A DNA stretch of 64,000 nucleotides from Kordia algicida OT-1 (GCF_000154725.1 NZ_DS544873.1:3237397-3301396), one strand, 5' to 3'. Shown: positions 1 through 8,700, counted from the stretch's first letter. Notes: generated from the sequence alone by a model not told the origin. Program-made: numbers and translations.

Positions 1-152
1 CATTGCCACAATTACAACTTGCCAACGACAAAATATTGATCGGCTCAGTATTTGCAGGAATTTTAGTCATTGGTATTTTAATCACGTTGGTTAGTAGTTT
101 CTTTGCCACACAACGTTTCTTAAATTTACGTACCGATCAGTTGTATTACTAA
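1..152 (+). CDS. ftsX: cell division protein FtsX, C-terminal end (partial)
   Basis: Only the last 49 codons are present, running off the left edge and ending in TAA at 150-152. They encode one hydrophobic membrane segment (rich in I, L, V, G) followed by a short polar tail ending LRTDQLYY, which is what the last transmembrane helix and cytoplasmic end of an FtsX permease look like. FtsX is the membrane partner of the FtsE ATPase and couples division to peptidoglycan hydrolase activation. Support also comes from context: in Flavobacteriaceae ftsX usually precedes the DUF3098-uppP-truB genes, and those follow here at 3.9 kb, separated by an extra block. The identification rests on this short tail plus context. 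Confidence 0.7.
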   Translation, partial: LPQLQLANDKILIGSVFAGILVIGILITLVSSFFATQRFLNLRTDQLYY

Positions 153-258
153 GGTTTTAATCGTTCAACTTTTTTAAATCAGCTATCGCTTGCAAGCTGA
201 TATTATTTAATATCTTGTTCTCAATAAACACAAGCGTATTGCTTTCTAGAATTAATCT

Positions 259-1616
259 ATGGGATTTTTTGACTTTTTTAAACGTAAAAACGATGCTTCA
301 TCACAAAAAGAAGTGTCTAATACAGGAATTTCACCTGCATACAAAGTAGTTTCTACATATAACAAATACACCAAATTATTCGTCAATATGATGGCTAGTG
401 GAAATTATGCACCAATTGCCGCATAAGAAAAAGTCAAGGCGAAATTATTGGGTATTTATACATCACTAAAGACGAGAGTTATACAATTTCTATAGCAGAA
501 GTGATTACTGCGATGAAAGAAGAATTTTCAAAACGAATGAAGGCAAATGCAATCAAATCATATGCAATTTATTATCATTCGGTATTCAATAATGATAACA
601 ATCACGCAATTGCAGACGAACACAATTTGCCAAAAGCCATCTCTATTATTGTAAAAAATTCGACTGGTTTTGAGGAAACTTTTGCTATTTCTCATCAATT
701 TGAAAACGATGGTTTCAATGTAGGTCCGATGACGCATGTAACGCCACAGGAATTTCAGAAAATTTTAGAAGTTGAGTTGTTGGAAGGCAAAGATTATTTT
801 CAGGAACGTATAGAACGCGAACCGCCAACGGTTGAAAATGAATTTGGAGTTACCATTAAAACTGTTAATAATGGAAGCGTTGGCGATTTTTGGGGAGGAA
901 TGTTTGGTTTTGAATTTTTCAGAGAAATGTCGCGCGGAGAACTATTTGAACACATGACATTGGCAGAAACAAAATATGCACCAATAGCGGTTGTAGACGA
1001 TGTAAAAGTGCATGAACTCAACTTTAATAAACTCAGCCTGCGCACAGTGAGTAGTTCTGACGATGTTATTACTTCATTTCCAACGGTTAAAACCAAGCAA
1101 GCAATTACTGTAAGTTTGAAACAAATTGACCAATGGGAACACAGCAATGATTTGGAAGCGATTGTATATGGTGGCGGCAGAAATACATTTGCCATTCGTT
1201 TTTACGCAACGGATTATGCGTTTAACCGAGAAAAGTACCTTTCCAACACAACAGTAAATGTAAAATTGAGCGCAATTCTTTATGTACTTGACAAACATAA
1301 AGAAAAAGATAATAAAGTAACAGATGATTTAAGCATGAGTGCCGAATTTTGTATGTACATGCCAAGTCAGGAAAGTGCCGAATTTGGCTGTTTTGATTTC
1401 ATCGGAAAGTTAGAACACATGGAAGAAGCAAATTATCTTGACAATGACGAACACAGTGGCTATATTTTACGCATAAAACTGATAAACAATGAAGAAATTG
1501 AAGATTTTTTTACAATTGATATGTTTGTCAACAAAAAAAATATGCGTTTTACCGATCTCAAAATTGGCATGAAACTCACAGGAATGTTTCAACTCTTTGG
1601 CGAATTGGTAAATTGA
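259..1616 (+). pseudogene. hypothetical protein, apparently frameshifted near position 424
   Basis: An ATG at 259 opens a 55-codon frame (starts MGFFDFFKRK) that stops at TAA 424-426. A second frame overlaps and continues to 1616; its first possible start is a GTG at 501. Read backwards from 501, the second frame is open and protein-like to about 426 (IRKSQGEIIGYLYI, then TKDESYTISI), with no start codon. Adding one base around 424-426 would join the two into a continuous protein of about 450 residues (..YAPIAAY-RKSQGEI..). I do not recognise the family: no signal peptide or membrane segment, acidic and soluble-looking, with a C-terminal segment of alternating strands. It may be a true pseudogene, a sequencing error in a homopolymer-poor site, or two genes; if only the second frame is translated, the product has 371 residues. 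Confidence 0.6.
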
Positions 1617-1667
1617 TAGATTTTATAACTATCTTACAACCTTAAATATAAATTCAAAATAATAATA

Positions 1668-2177
1668 ATGAAGGCGTTTTTTTCACTTTTAATACTCTTA
1701 TTCTTTTTTACGAGCTGTGAAAACCAGCAAGAAATAAGTTCTTTTAATGCTGAAAATTGGGCAAAACGAACTATTGATATTAGTAGTAAAGATTCATTAA
1801 ACTACGGAAAAACTTATCTTTCTATTTATGCTCAAATTTACAGTTTATCTGAGCACAAAAAACATAGTTTGACCGCAATGGTAAGTTTGCGAAACACGAG
1901 TGACAAAGATTCTATCTATCTGTTAAGAGCTAGCTATTATGATACGCATGGAAAATTAGTGCGAACTTATTTTGACAAACCAATTTACTTGGCGCCTTTA
2001 GAAACCACTGAGATTATTATTGATGAAAAAGATGTTACTGGCGGTACAGGATCTAACTTTATTTTTGAATGGAAAACACCTAAAAATACTCCCGAACCGT
2101 TATTTGAAGGTGTGATGAATTCTACCATGGCACAACAAGGACTTTCATTTACCACACAAGGCAAACGCATACAATAA
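1668..2177 (+). CDS. DUF3124-family lipoprotein
   Basis: A 169-residue protein with a lipoprotein signal (MKAFFSLLILLFFFTSC, lipobox Cys at residue 17). The mature part matches my recollection of the DUF3124 family: an opening LSIYAQIYS, then SLRNTSDKDSI, SYYDTHGKLV, LAPLETTEIII and GGTGSNFIFEW, ending with a QQGLSFTT segment. The family has a beta-sandwich look and no known activity. The protein is probably anchored in the outer or inner membrane facing the periplasm. It lies 51 bases after the frameshifted gene and 8 bases before marC, so co-transcription with marC is likely. Confidence 0.8.
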   Translation: MKAFFSLLILLFFFTSCENQQEISSFNAENWAKRTIDISSKDSLNYGKTYLSIYAQIYSLSEHKKHSLTAMVSLRNTSDKDSIYLLRASYYDTHGKLVRTYFDKPIYLAPLETTEIIIDEKDVTGGTGSNFIFEWKTPKNTPEPLFEGVMNSTMAQQGLSFTTQGKRIQ

Positions 2178-2185
2178 CAGTTAAA

Positions 2186-2797
2186 ATGACCGCAATTCTT
2201 ACTACATTTTTTTTCCTTATTGCTGTAATTGACCCTTTGGGTTCAGTTCCTGTATACTTAGAAGCGACAAAGGAATTTGACAAAATTCATAAACGAAAAA
2301 TTGCCATCAGAGCAAGTGTGATTGCTTTTATGATTTTGCTATTTTTTATTCTTATTGGACAACTTATTTTGGAAGGAATGTCTGTTTCACTAGATGCATT
2401 TCAAATTTCTGGCGGCGTTATTTTATTTTTATTCGCCTTAACAATGATTTTTGGTGATGGAAAACCTGAACATGAAAAAAATCAAATTACTGACTACAAA
2501 CATGTTACTATTTTCCCCGTAGCGATTCCGTCTATTGCTTCGCCTGGAGCAATTATGGCAGTTGTATTAATGACAGACAATCATGTATACAGTATTGAAC
2601 AACAAGCCATCACAACTGTTCTTGTATTAATTGTAGTAGCACTAACTTGTTTAATTTTACTAGCGGCAAGTTCAGTACAAGAAAAAATAGGAAGCTATGG
2701 AATTACGGTAATTAGTAAGATCATGGGATTAATCTTAGCTTCATACGCAGTACAAAGTATTTTAAGTGGTATTGCTCATTATTTTGGGCAAATTTAA
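2186..2797 (+). CDS. MarC-family integral membrane protein
   Basis: A 203-residue protein with six hydrophobic segments spread over its whole length, the usual size and topology of MarC/YchE proteins. Typical family features are the N-terminal FFFLIAVIDPLGSVPVYL (the conserved D-P-x-G-x-x-P), the central FQISGGVILFLFALTMI, and AIPSIASPGAIM, corresponding to the conserved P-x-x-xGPGAI-like loop. MarC proteins were once linked to multiple antibiotic resistance but their substrate is unknown. The start codon lies 8 bases after the DUF3124 gene. A bidirectional hairpin follows at 2872-2891. Confidence 0.88.
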   Translation: MTAILTTFFFLIAVIDPLGSVPVYLEATKEFDKIHKRKIAIRASVIAFMILLFFILIGQLILEGMSVSLDAFQISGGVILFLFALTMIFGDGKPEHEKNQITDYKHVTIFPVAIPSIASPGAIMAVVLMTDNHVYSIEQQAITTVLVLIVVALTCLILLAASSVQEKIGSYGITVISKIMGLILASYAVQSILSGIAHYFGQI

Positions 2798-2871
2798 CTT
2801 TAGAAAATAACATTTTTTTAATCTTTAAATTTTCAAAAAAATACTTATTAGCCCAGAATATATAGTAAAAA

Positions 2872-2891
2872 AAGCGATCCGAAGATCGCTT
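2872..2891. terminator. bidirectional terminator between marC and the peptide gene
   Basis: AAGCGATC and GATCGCTT form a perfect 8-bp stem with a 4-base loop, flanked by an A-run on the left and a T-run on the right. It can end transcription from marC on the plus strand and from the convergent peptide gene on the minus strand. Confidence 0.75.
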
Positions 2892-2909
2892 AATTTTTTT
2901 AAATCTATC

Positions 2910-3137
2910 TTAATAAAGACCATTATCTATTGGACACGTCATACAACTAACGTCAGAAGCCGGGCAATTGTCATTCGTTTTGCAGTGTTTGTTATTCGTA
3001 CACACACAAGATGTTGTTTGACACGACCCTACTTGAGTTGCACAATCTACACCGCTTCCTCCAAGTATAGCACTCCCATCAAGATTTGAAATTGATTTTT
3101 TGTTAAGTGTTAACGTTTTTAAATTCTTTTTTTTCAT
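2910..3137 (-). CDS. GG-leader RiPP-like precursor peptide (class I lanthipeptide-type leader)
   Basis: A 75-residue peptide. The leader begins MKKKNLKTLTLNKKSISNL and ends at a double glycine (AILGG, residues 23-27), the pattern of the Bacteroidota class I lanthipeptide-type leader (lysine-rich, L-x-L-x-K, then I-S-x-L). The following core of about 48 residues is rich in Cys (8) and Ser/Thr, ending CMTCPIDNGLY. This fits a ribosomally made, post-translationally modified peptide, but no modification enzyme is near. It is one of seven such genes in the window. It is convergent with marC and isolated by about 300 bases from the next gene. The leader class is recognised from memory; whether it is modified or exported is not shown. 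Confidence 0.75.
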   Translation of the reverse strand: MKKKNLKTLTLNKKSISNLDGSAILGGSGVDCATQVGSCQTTSCVCTNNKHCKTNDNCPASDVSCMTCPIDNGLY

Positions 3138-3440
3138 AATGAACTATTTTGTATTTAAATTTTATTGAATATAGTTCTAATTGAATTTTCAGTATAATAA
3201 CTATTCTTACGATTCATAAATTGTAAGCATATGTTCATGAAAATTTATAAGCAGATAATCCTTGTATTGTATATGATATTAGCAAAATAGCACTCCAAAC
3301 ATTAACAGCATTTAACCTTTTCTTATAAAATAATTAGGAACTTATTGAGTTATCTTTACATTAACAATTCAAACCAAAATTTATGATGAAAATATTTACG
3401 TGATTAAGAAATGACATTTTAATTTTTAAAAATTATAATT
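3138..3440. other. intergenic region, 303 bases
   Basis: AT-rich spacer between two divergently oriented small genes. It must hold both promoters. TATCTTTA at 3351-3358 resembles the Bacteroidota -7 element for the plus-strand gene but lacks the final G. I see no coding potential, RNA structure or repeat. Confidence 0.5.
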
Positions 3441-3800
3441 ATGAGAAGATTCACATTTATATTTTTAGGCATAGCATTAGTAGTATTTTTAGCGTATTCA
3501 TTCAAACCAGTAACTAAGGTAAAATCGGATGATTGCGTACTTATTTCTGGAAAAATTGTTTCTATTGAAGAAGGAGCATCTAACGATATCCAAATTCGAT
3601 TAGAAAACGATAGCCATTACTATTATATCAATCGCGGCTTAGAGAAAGGCGTAAATTTAAAGCAATTAAGTTCAAAAGTTTTAAATAAAACCGTTACTTT
3701 GTACTGTCCGAACCGATGGACAATTACAAATCCTGATGGAATTGTTCCACATATTTCAAAAATGGAAAAAGGTACTTCCGTTGTTTACAGCGAATTTTAG
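3441..3800 (+). CDS. hypothetical exported or membrane-anchored small protein
   Basis: A 119-residue protein of unknown function. Residues 5-22 (TFIFLGIALVVFLAYSF) form one hydrophobic segment, either a signal peptide or an N-terminal anchor. The rest looks like a small beta-rich, possibly OB-like, domain with strands around CVLISGKIVSIEEG, IQIRLENDSHYYYI and KTVTLYCPNRW. Two cysteines remain in the mature part. I do not recognise the family. It stands alone, 55 bases upstream of the DUF3098 gene in the same direction, and belongs to the extra block between ftsX and that gene. Confidence 0.6.
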   Translation: MRRFTFIFLGIALVVFLAYSFKPVTKVKSDDCVLISGKIVSIEEGASNDIQIRLENDSHYYYINRGLEKGVNLKQLSSKVLNKTVTLYCPNRWTITNPDGIVPHISKMEKGTSVVYSEF

Positions 3801-3855
3801 TAGGCTTTTTTATTTTGGTGTATGTTTCGGTGGACACTTGTAAATTTGAGCGTGC

Positions 3856-4137
3856 ATGAAAAACAAGAAATCAAAAAACAGCAAACCTGCTGAAAAAAAT
3901 ACTCCACAACCGCAACAAAAAACCTTTGTTTTCGGAAAGAAGAATTATGTATTTATGCTGATTGGACTCGCCGTAATCGCATTAGGATTTATCTTGATGT
4001 CTGGTGGCGCAAGCAACGATCCAAACGTATTCAATGAAGCTGTCTTTAGCACAAGAAGAATACACATTGCACCAATGGTTGTCATTCTCGGATTTGCCAT
4101 TGAAGTATATGCTATCTTGTTGAATCCAGATTCCTAA
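3856..4137 (+). CDS. DUF3098-family small membrane protein
   Basis: A 93-residue protein with a hydrophilic lysine/glutamine-rich N-terminus, a conserved FVFGKKNYVFMLIG entry into the first membrane helix, the loop MSGGASNDPNVFNEAVFS, and a second helix preceded by RRIHIAPMVVI. This two-helix hairpin with the N-G-x-A/D-P-type loop is typical of DUF3098 proteins of Bacteroidota, which sit next to ftsX and uppP. The role is unknown; its conserved neighbours suggest cell envelope or division. It ends 3 bases before the uppP start, so translation is probably coupled. Confidence 0.88.
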   Translation: MKNKKSKNSKPAEKNTPQPQQKTFVFGKKNYVFMLIGLAVIALGFILMSGGASNDPNVFNEAVFSTRRIHIAPMVVILGFAIEVYAILLNPDS

Positions 4138-4140
4138 TTC

Positions 4141-4944
4141 ATGGACATTATTAATGCAATTATCCTTGGAATTATTCAAGGATTAACGGAGTTTCTACCT
4201 GTATCTTCCAGCGGACATATTGAATTGGGAAAAGCCATCTTAGACGTTGAAGTTAAAGATGAAGATAATATGCTCATGACGGTCGTACTGCATTTTGCTA
4301 CAGCATTAAGTACCATCGTTATCTTCCGAAAAGACATTCTAGAGTTACTCAAAGGTATCTTCCAATTTAAATGGAATGAAGAATCGCAATTTGCAATAAA
4401 AGTTATCATTTCAATGATTCCTGCGGCACTTGTTGGTGTTTTCTTTGAAGATCAATTGGAATCTTTATTTGAAGGAAATATTCTATTGGTTGGTTGCATG
4501 TTAATCATTACCGCAGTCCTACTCTATTTTGCCGATAAAGCCACAAACACTAACAAAGATGTAAGTTATAAAAACTCGATTGTCATCGGAATTGCGCAAG
4601 CGATTGCCATGCTACCAGGAATTTCACGTTCGGGCGCTACCATTTCTACGTCGGTTTTGCTTGGGAACGATAAAACGAAAGCAGCACGTTTTTCATTTTT
4701 AATGGTCGTTCCGTTAATTTTTGGAAAAATTGTAAAAGATATTTTTAGCGGAAAAATTACGTTTAATAATGATGAAATCATTCCACTTTCTGCAGGATTT
4801 TTAGCTGCTTTTATTGCTGGTTTATTTGCCTGTACTTGGATGATTAACTTGGTGAAAAAAAGTAAACTTACCTACTTCTCTATCTATTGTTTGGTAGTCG
4901 GATTGATCGCAATTGGATACGTAGGATTTCAAAAATTTCTATAA
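4141..4944 (+). CDS. uppP: undecaprenyl-diphosphatase (UppP/BacA)
   Basis: A 267-residue integral membrane phosphatase that converts undecaprenyl diphosphate to the monophosphate carrier lipid used for peptidoglycan and other envelope glycans; it also gives bacitracin tolerance. The two signatures are present: GLTEFLPVSSSGH at residues 14-26 (with Glu17 and the serine cluster) and PGISRSGATIS from residue 159, with the catalytic-site Arg163. The length and about eight hydrophobic segments match the family. It directly follows the DUF3098 gene and abuts truB (the next ATG is the following base), indicating one operon. Confidence 0.97.
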   Translation: MDIINAIILGIIQGLTEFLPVSSSGHIELGKAILDVEVKDEDNMLMTVVLHFATALSTIVIFRKDILELLKGIFQFKWNEESQFAIKVIISMIPAALVGVFFEDQLESLFEGNILLVGCMLIITAVLLYFADKATNTNKDVSYKNSIVIGIAQAIAMLPGISRSGATISTSVLLGNDKTKAARFSFLMVVPLIFGKIVKDIFSGKITFNNDEIIPLSAGFLAAFIAGLFACTWMINLVKKSKLTYFSIYCLVVGLIAIGYVGFQKFL

Positions 4945-5637
4945 ATGAAAACCCTCGAAGAATTCCAAGCTGGACAAACTTTATTGATTGATAAACCACT
5001 AACTTGGTCGTCATTTCAGGCTGTAAATAAAGTAAAATGGGCGTTAAAATCAACCTTTAAAGTCAAAAAACTAAAAGTAGGACACGCAGGAACATTAGAT
5101 CCGCTTGCTACAGGTTTGCTGATTATTTGTGTTGGAAAACACACGAAGAAAATTTCTGAATTTCAAGGTCAAGCCAAAGAATATACAGGAACTATTACGG
5201 TTGGTGGCACAACTCCTTCATATGATTTGGAAAGTGAAATTAATGAAACATTTCCAACAGATCATATTACAGGTGAACTGATTCACGAAACAACAAAACA
5301 GTTTTTGGGCGAAATAGATCAAGTTCCGCCTGTATTTTCTGCGTTAAAAAAAGATGGAAAACGCTTGTATGAATTGGCACGTGCTGGCGAGGAAGTTGAA
5401 GTTCCATCAAGAAAAATTACGATTCACGAATTTGAAATTACGCGTATTGTCTTACCTGAAATCGATTTTCGAGTGGTTTGTAGCAAAGGAACTTATATTC
5501 GTTCACTGGCGCATGATTTTGGGAAAGCTTTGAATTCTGGCGGACATCTTTCTGCATTGCGTCGTACAAAAATTGGTAATTTTGATGTGAAAAACGCGAT
5601 CACTCCTGAAGCTTTTGGCGAAAGTTTGCGTGGGTAA
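4945..5637 (+). CDS. truB: tRNA pseudouridine(55) synthase TruB
   Basis: A 230-residue TruB of the short bacterial form that modifies U55 in the T-loop of tRNAs. The catalytic motif GHAGTLDPLATG carries the nucleophile Asp52. Other family blocks are LLIDKPLTWSSF at 13-24, QVPPVFSALKKDGKRLYELAR, and CSKGTYIRSLAHDFG. The C-terminal PUA domain found in some TruB proteins is absent, which is usual for Bacteroidota. Its ATG follows the uppP stop without a gap. A repeat-filled intergenic region follows. Confidence 0.97.
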   Translation: MKTLEEFQAGQTLLIDKPLTWSSFQAVNKVKWALKSTFKVKKLKVGHAGTLDPLATGLLIICVGKHTKKISEFQGQAKEYTGTITVGGTTPSYDLESEINETFPTDHITGELIHETTKQFLGEIDQVPPVFSALKKDGKRLYELARAGEEVEVPSRKITIHEFEITRIVLPEIDFRVVCSKGTYIRSLAHDFGKALNSGGHLSALRRTKIGNFDVKNAITPEAFGESLRG

Positions 5638-5806
5638 CTTCGCTTCGCTCGATTCAAGGATTTAAAAATTCAATGATTCAAGGTTGTTTCTGAAATCATT
5701 ATTTGATTTTTTATAAAATGCTAAATGTTAAGTGTTGAATGCGTTTCTAAAACGAATCTGAGTGCTGTTTGAAACTAATTGATACATTTTCAAATTACTA
5801 CATTAA
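5638..5806 (+). repeat. dispersed intergenic repeat family 1, copy A
   Basis: About 169 bases, starting right after the truB stop with TTCGCTTCGCTCGATTCAAG and ending CAAATTACTACATTAA. Copy B lies at 5915-6098 in the same orientation at about 90 percent identity by eye, and an inverted copy lies at about 45752-45938. The element is AT-rich, not coding, and restricted to spacers. The function is unknown. Together with copy B it makes up most of the 466-base gap between truB and the thioredoxin-like gene; the bases between the copies (5807-5914) show nothing else. Confidence 0.75.
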
Positions 5807-5914
5807 AATTTAAGTATCGCTGTCGCTCAAAATATGTTCGTATTTTAGTTTGAATTTCCAATTACTCTTACAACTTGACTAATACCTAATTCCCAAAAGT
5901 TAATGCCTATTTTT

Positions 5915-6098
5915 TTCGCTTTGCTCAATTCAAGGATTTAAAAATTCAATGATTCAAAGTTGTTTCTGAAATCACTATTTGATTTTTTATAAAATGCTAA
6001 ATGTTAAGTTTTGAATGTTGAATGCGTTTCTAAGACGAATCTGAGTGTTGTTTAAAACTAATTGATACATTTTCAAAATTTCAAATTGCCACATTAAT
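5915..6098 (+). repeat. dispersed intergenic repeat family 1, copy B
   Basis: A second copy of the 5638-5806 element. Shared blocks include CTCAATTCAAGGATTTAAAA, GTTGTTTCTGAAATCA, TTATAAAATGCTAAATG and ACTAATTGATACATTTTCAA. It carries small insertions relative to copy A, for example an extra GAATGTT and an extra AATTTC. It ends just before the stop codon of the minus-strand thioredoxin-like gene. Confidence 0.75.
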
Positions 6099-6103
6099 AA
6101 CGC

Positions 6104-6715
6104 TTACACTAATTTCAACAAATCTGAAACCGTATTTTGTCCTTTGTCTTTATTGTACCAAACTTGTAAATCTTGTTTAAACTCTGGCGTCAATTTTCCG
6201 TGTTCGGCTTTGTAATCGTTTACCATTTTTGTAGCTTTTGTAGGTCTTGGTCCCCAATCTCCAATGACGTTTCCTGAAGTGTTATCAATAGCAATTAACT
6301 TCGGAATCGATTTTCCGCCATTGGTCAAAAACTCGTTCATTAACGCTTCATTTTCATCTCTCAATACTACTTTTAATGTAATATTATCATTCAATTCGGC
6401 AACTTTATTGATTACAGGCATAGTTTGTGCTGCATCGCCGCACCAACTTTCTGTCAATACGAGCCATGTAACATCGCCATCATACAATTTTATTTCAGCA
6501 ACAGCTTCATCCGTAAGTTTTGTAGTTTTGTCCAAGCGTTTCATACGTCTATCATTTAACATCGTATAATTTGTCAAAGCTTCCGTTTGTAGTTCGCCTG
6601 TAGATTTTCCTTCGGCAACTAAATTTTGAACAAGTGTTCTATATTCTTGATACGAAGTTGCTTTTGCCAAGCTTTCTTCAATAATACTTTTTATATGTGT
6701 TTCTGTTGTGGTCAT
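6104..6715 (-). CDS. thioredoxin-family protein (Thioredoxin_9 type)
   Basis: A 203-residue cytoplasmic protein without signal peptide. The thioredoxin fold is visible around VTWLVLTESWCGDAAQTMPV at about residues 80-99, followed by a later cis-proline segment (GGKSIPKLIAID). The active-site position reads W-C-G-D, so the second cysteine of the usual CxxC is missing; only one redox Cys remains. This form is common in Bacteroidota Thioredoxin_9 proteins, which may act as monothiol thioredoxin-like proteins. It stands alone between the repeat region and the divergent tag gene. Confidence 0.82.
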   Translation of the reverse strand: MTTTETHIKSIIEESLAKATSYQEYRTLVQNLVAEGKSTGELQTEALTNYTMLNDRRMKRLDKTTKLTDEAVAEIKLYDGDVTWLVLTESWCGDAAQTMPVINKVAELNDNITLKVVLRDENEALMNEFLTNGGKSIPKLIAIDNTSGNVIGDWGPRPTKATKMVNDYKAEHGKLTPEFKQDLQVWYNKDKGQNTVSDLLKLV

Positions 6716-6864
6716 AACTAAATGGTTTTTACACGAACTCAGTCGCAGTTTTGTATAAAACTTACGTTTCTGCTTTTTGTTCTTTATGTTAAGCGTTGTA
6801 AATTTACGAAACGAATCAGCGGTATTTCCTGATGTTTGTCATAAATTAATTAAATTAAAGAAAA

Positions 6865-7446
6865 ATGGAGTTTACGGAAAAAAGAAGATGTGCTTGGTGT
6901 GGAAACGATCCGTTGTATATGACATATCATGATGAAGAATGGGGCGTTCCTGTGTATGACGATGCTACATTGTTTGAGTTTTTAATTTTAGAGACGTTTC
7001 AGGCTGGACTGAGCTGGATTACCATTCTGCGGAAGCGTGAAAATTTTAGAAATGCTTTTGACAATTTCGATTATAAAAAGATTGCAAATTACGGTGAAGA
7101 AAAATACTTGAGTTTGTTAGAAGATTCGGGAATCATTCGCAATAAGCTAAAAATTAAAGCGACAATTACCAATGCGCAAGCGTTTATGAGAATACAAAAG
7201 GAATTTGGTAGTTTCTCAAAATATATTTGGCAATTTACTGATGGAAAACCAATTCAAAATGCTTTTACCAACCGACATGATGTTCCTGCAACTACTGAAA
7301 TTTCAGATAAATTAAGCAAAGATTTAAAGAAAAGAGGTTTTAAATTTATTGGTTCGACAACAGTGTATGCACACATGCAAGCTACAGGAATGGTAAACGA
7401 TCATACCACAAGTTGTTTCCGTTATTCAGAATTAAAAAACGCGTGA
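6865..7446 (+). CDS. tag: DNA-3-methyladenine glycosylase I
   Basis: A 193-residue base-excision repair enzyme that removes 3-methyladenine from alkylated DNA. The zinc ligands of Tag are conserved: Cys9 in the RRCAWCG start, His22 in TYHDEEWG, and the C-terminal pair in HTTSCF. The catalytic/base-binding region EFLILETFQAGLSWITIL and the HhH-like DSGIIRNKLKI are typical. Its stop overlaps the next gene's start by one base (ATGA-type overlap at 7444-7448), indicating translational coupling to the following gene. Confidence 0.96.
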   Translation: MEFTEKRRCAWCGNDPLYMTYHDEEWGVPVYDDATLFEFLILETFQAGLSWITILRKRENFRNAFDNFDYKKIANYGEEKYLSLLEDSGIIRNKLKIKATITNAQAFMRIQKEFGSFSKYIWQFTDGKPIQNAFTNRHDVPATTEISDKLSKDLKKRGFKFIGSTTVYAHMQATGMVNDHTTSCFRYSELKNA

Positions 7447-8033
7447 TGAAGTATTATTTTATAGTTTTATGTTTGGGATTTTCGTTGTATTGCAGCGCAC
7501 AAAATTCATATAAATACGAAAAAGAAGATCGTATTGAAAAGCAGTTATTTCCTCAAAATGCTTTAAAACTTTTGGAAGAAACTTTACCAAAAAAAGTGAA
7601 AAAGCTAAAGTATTATAAAGAGCAAGATAGTGTGAAAATTAGCTATGAAACAAAGTTAAAATACAAAGGCACAAAATACAGTATTGAGTTTGATAAAAAA
7701 GGACATTTGGAAGATGTAGAAGTTACGATAAAACAAAAACACATTCCGCCAAAAACGCTCGAAATGATAAAAAAGCACATGTATGACGAATATGATTCAT
7801 TTCGCATCAAAAAGATTCAGCGTCAATACAGAAATTCAAAAAACTCCATAGGCAAAAAAGTCATAAAAAATGCTTTTTCTGAAGCTGAAGACAGCTCGTT
7901 TTATTACGAAATTATTGCAGAAGTAAAGACTGGAAAAAAGCGCTATTTTATTGAAATTACGTTTACCAAAACAGGCAAATTCGATTTGGTAAGAACTATT
8001 ATCCGAAGCTCATATGACCACATTTTATACTAG
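7446..8033 (+). CDS. hypothetical exported protein (PepSY-like appearance)
   Basis: Start chosen at 7446, where ATG overlaps the tag stop and opens a clean signal peptide (MKYYFIVLCLGFSLYCSAQ); an earlier in-frame ATG at 7413 would put extra residues in front of the signal. The mature 176 residues are lysine-rich and contain two similar halves with YSIEFDKKGHLEDVEVTIK and FIEITFTKTGKFDLVRTII. That duplicated strand-turn pattern resembles PepSY-like periplasmic proteins, but I cannot assign a family firmly. The downstream DUF2490 gene overlaps it by 20 bases. Confidence 0.65.
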   Translation: MKYYFIVLCLGFSLYCSAQNSYKYEKEDRIEKQLFPQNALKLLEETLPKKVKKLKYYKEQDSVKISYETKLKYKGTKYSIEFDKKGHLEDVEVTIKQKHIPPKTLEMIKKHMYDEYDSFRIKKIQRQYRNSKNSIGKKVIKNAFSEAEDSSFYYEIIAEVKTGKKRYFIEITFTKTGKFDLVRTIIRSSYDHILY

Positions 8034-8700
8034 ATTTTATATAGCTTTTGCGATTTTTCTCTGTTCGTACTCAGTATGCTCACAGAATGATTTTACCATT
8101 TTTTTTGAACCATCTTTCGCTGTCAATCATAAAGTGAATGACAGTTATAAAGTGAATTTTTCTACCGTAGCTAGAAATTATGTGTACCGTGATGACGAAT
8201 TTGAGTTTACTACCCGACAACTTCAATTTGTACACTTTTCTACTTATAGCTTCAACTCTAATCATAGTTTGAGTGGTGGAATTATGTATCGTTTTCGTGA
8301 AAATTTTGAAGATCGTAGCAACGAGTTACGGCTCACCCAACAATACAATTATGCCGAAAGACCAAATATAGTTCGTTTTGGACATCGCTTTCGAAGTGAA
8401 CAACGCATTACCACCAATAATACAGTACATCGCTTTCGCTACCGATTTACGATTGACTTTCCACTTTCGGGAGAAAAACTCGATATTGGCGAAGCGTATT
8501 TTGTGGCAAATGCCGAATCATTGTTAAGTGTCGTAAAAGCAGATGCTCCACAAATCGATCAACGGTTTACAACGCAAATTGGTTGGCAATGGACAGAAAA
8601 TTTAAAGTTTCAAACAGGTTTGGAATATCGTTTTGAAAACTACAATCAAACCACACAAGAAATCTTATTTATCTTGACTTCTGTCATCTTAAAGATTTGA
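8014..8700 (+). CDS. DUF2490-family outer membrane beta-barrel protein
   Basis: A 228-residue protein with a signal peptide (cleavage near CSQ, residue 24), followed by alternating amphipathic strands rich in Tyr, Phe and Arg, and ending in ILTSVILKI. The arginine-rich central strands (YRFRENFEDRSNELRLTQQY and FGHRFRSEQR) are characteristic of DUF2490 proteins of Bacteroidota, predicted small outer membrane barrels of unknown function. It overlaps the preceding exported protein gene by 20 bases, so the two are very likely made together and may act together in the envelope. Confidence 0.82.
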   Translation: MTTFYTRFYIAFAIFLCSYSVCSQNDFTIFFEPSFAVNHKVNDSYKVNFSTVARNYVYRDDEFEFTTRQLQFVHFSTYSFNSNHSLSGGIMYRFRENFEDRSNELRLTQQYNYAERPNIVRFGHRFRSEQRITTNNTVHRFRYRFTIDFPLSGEKLDIGEAYFVANAESLLSVVKADAPQIDQRFTTQIGWQWTENLKFQTGLEYRFENYNQTTQEILFILTSVILKI

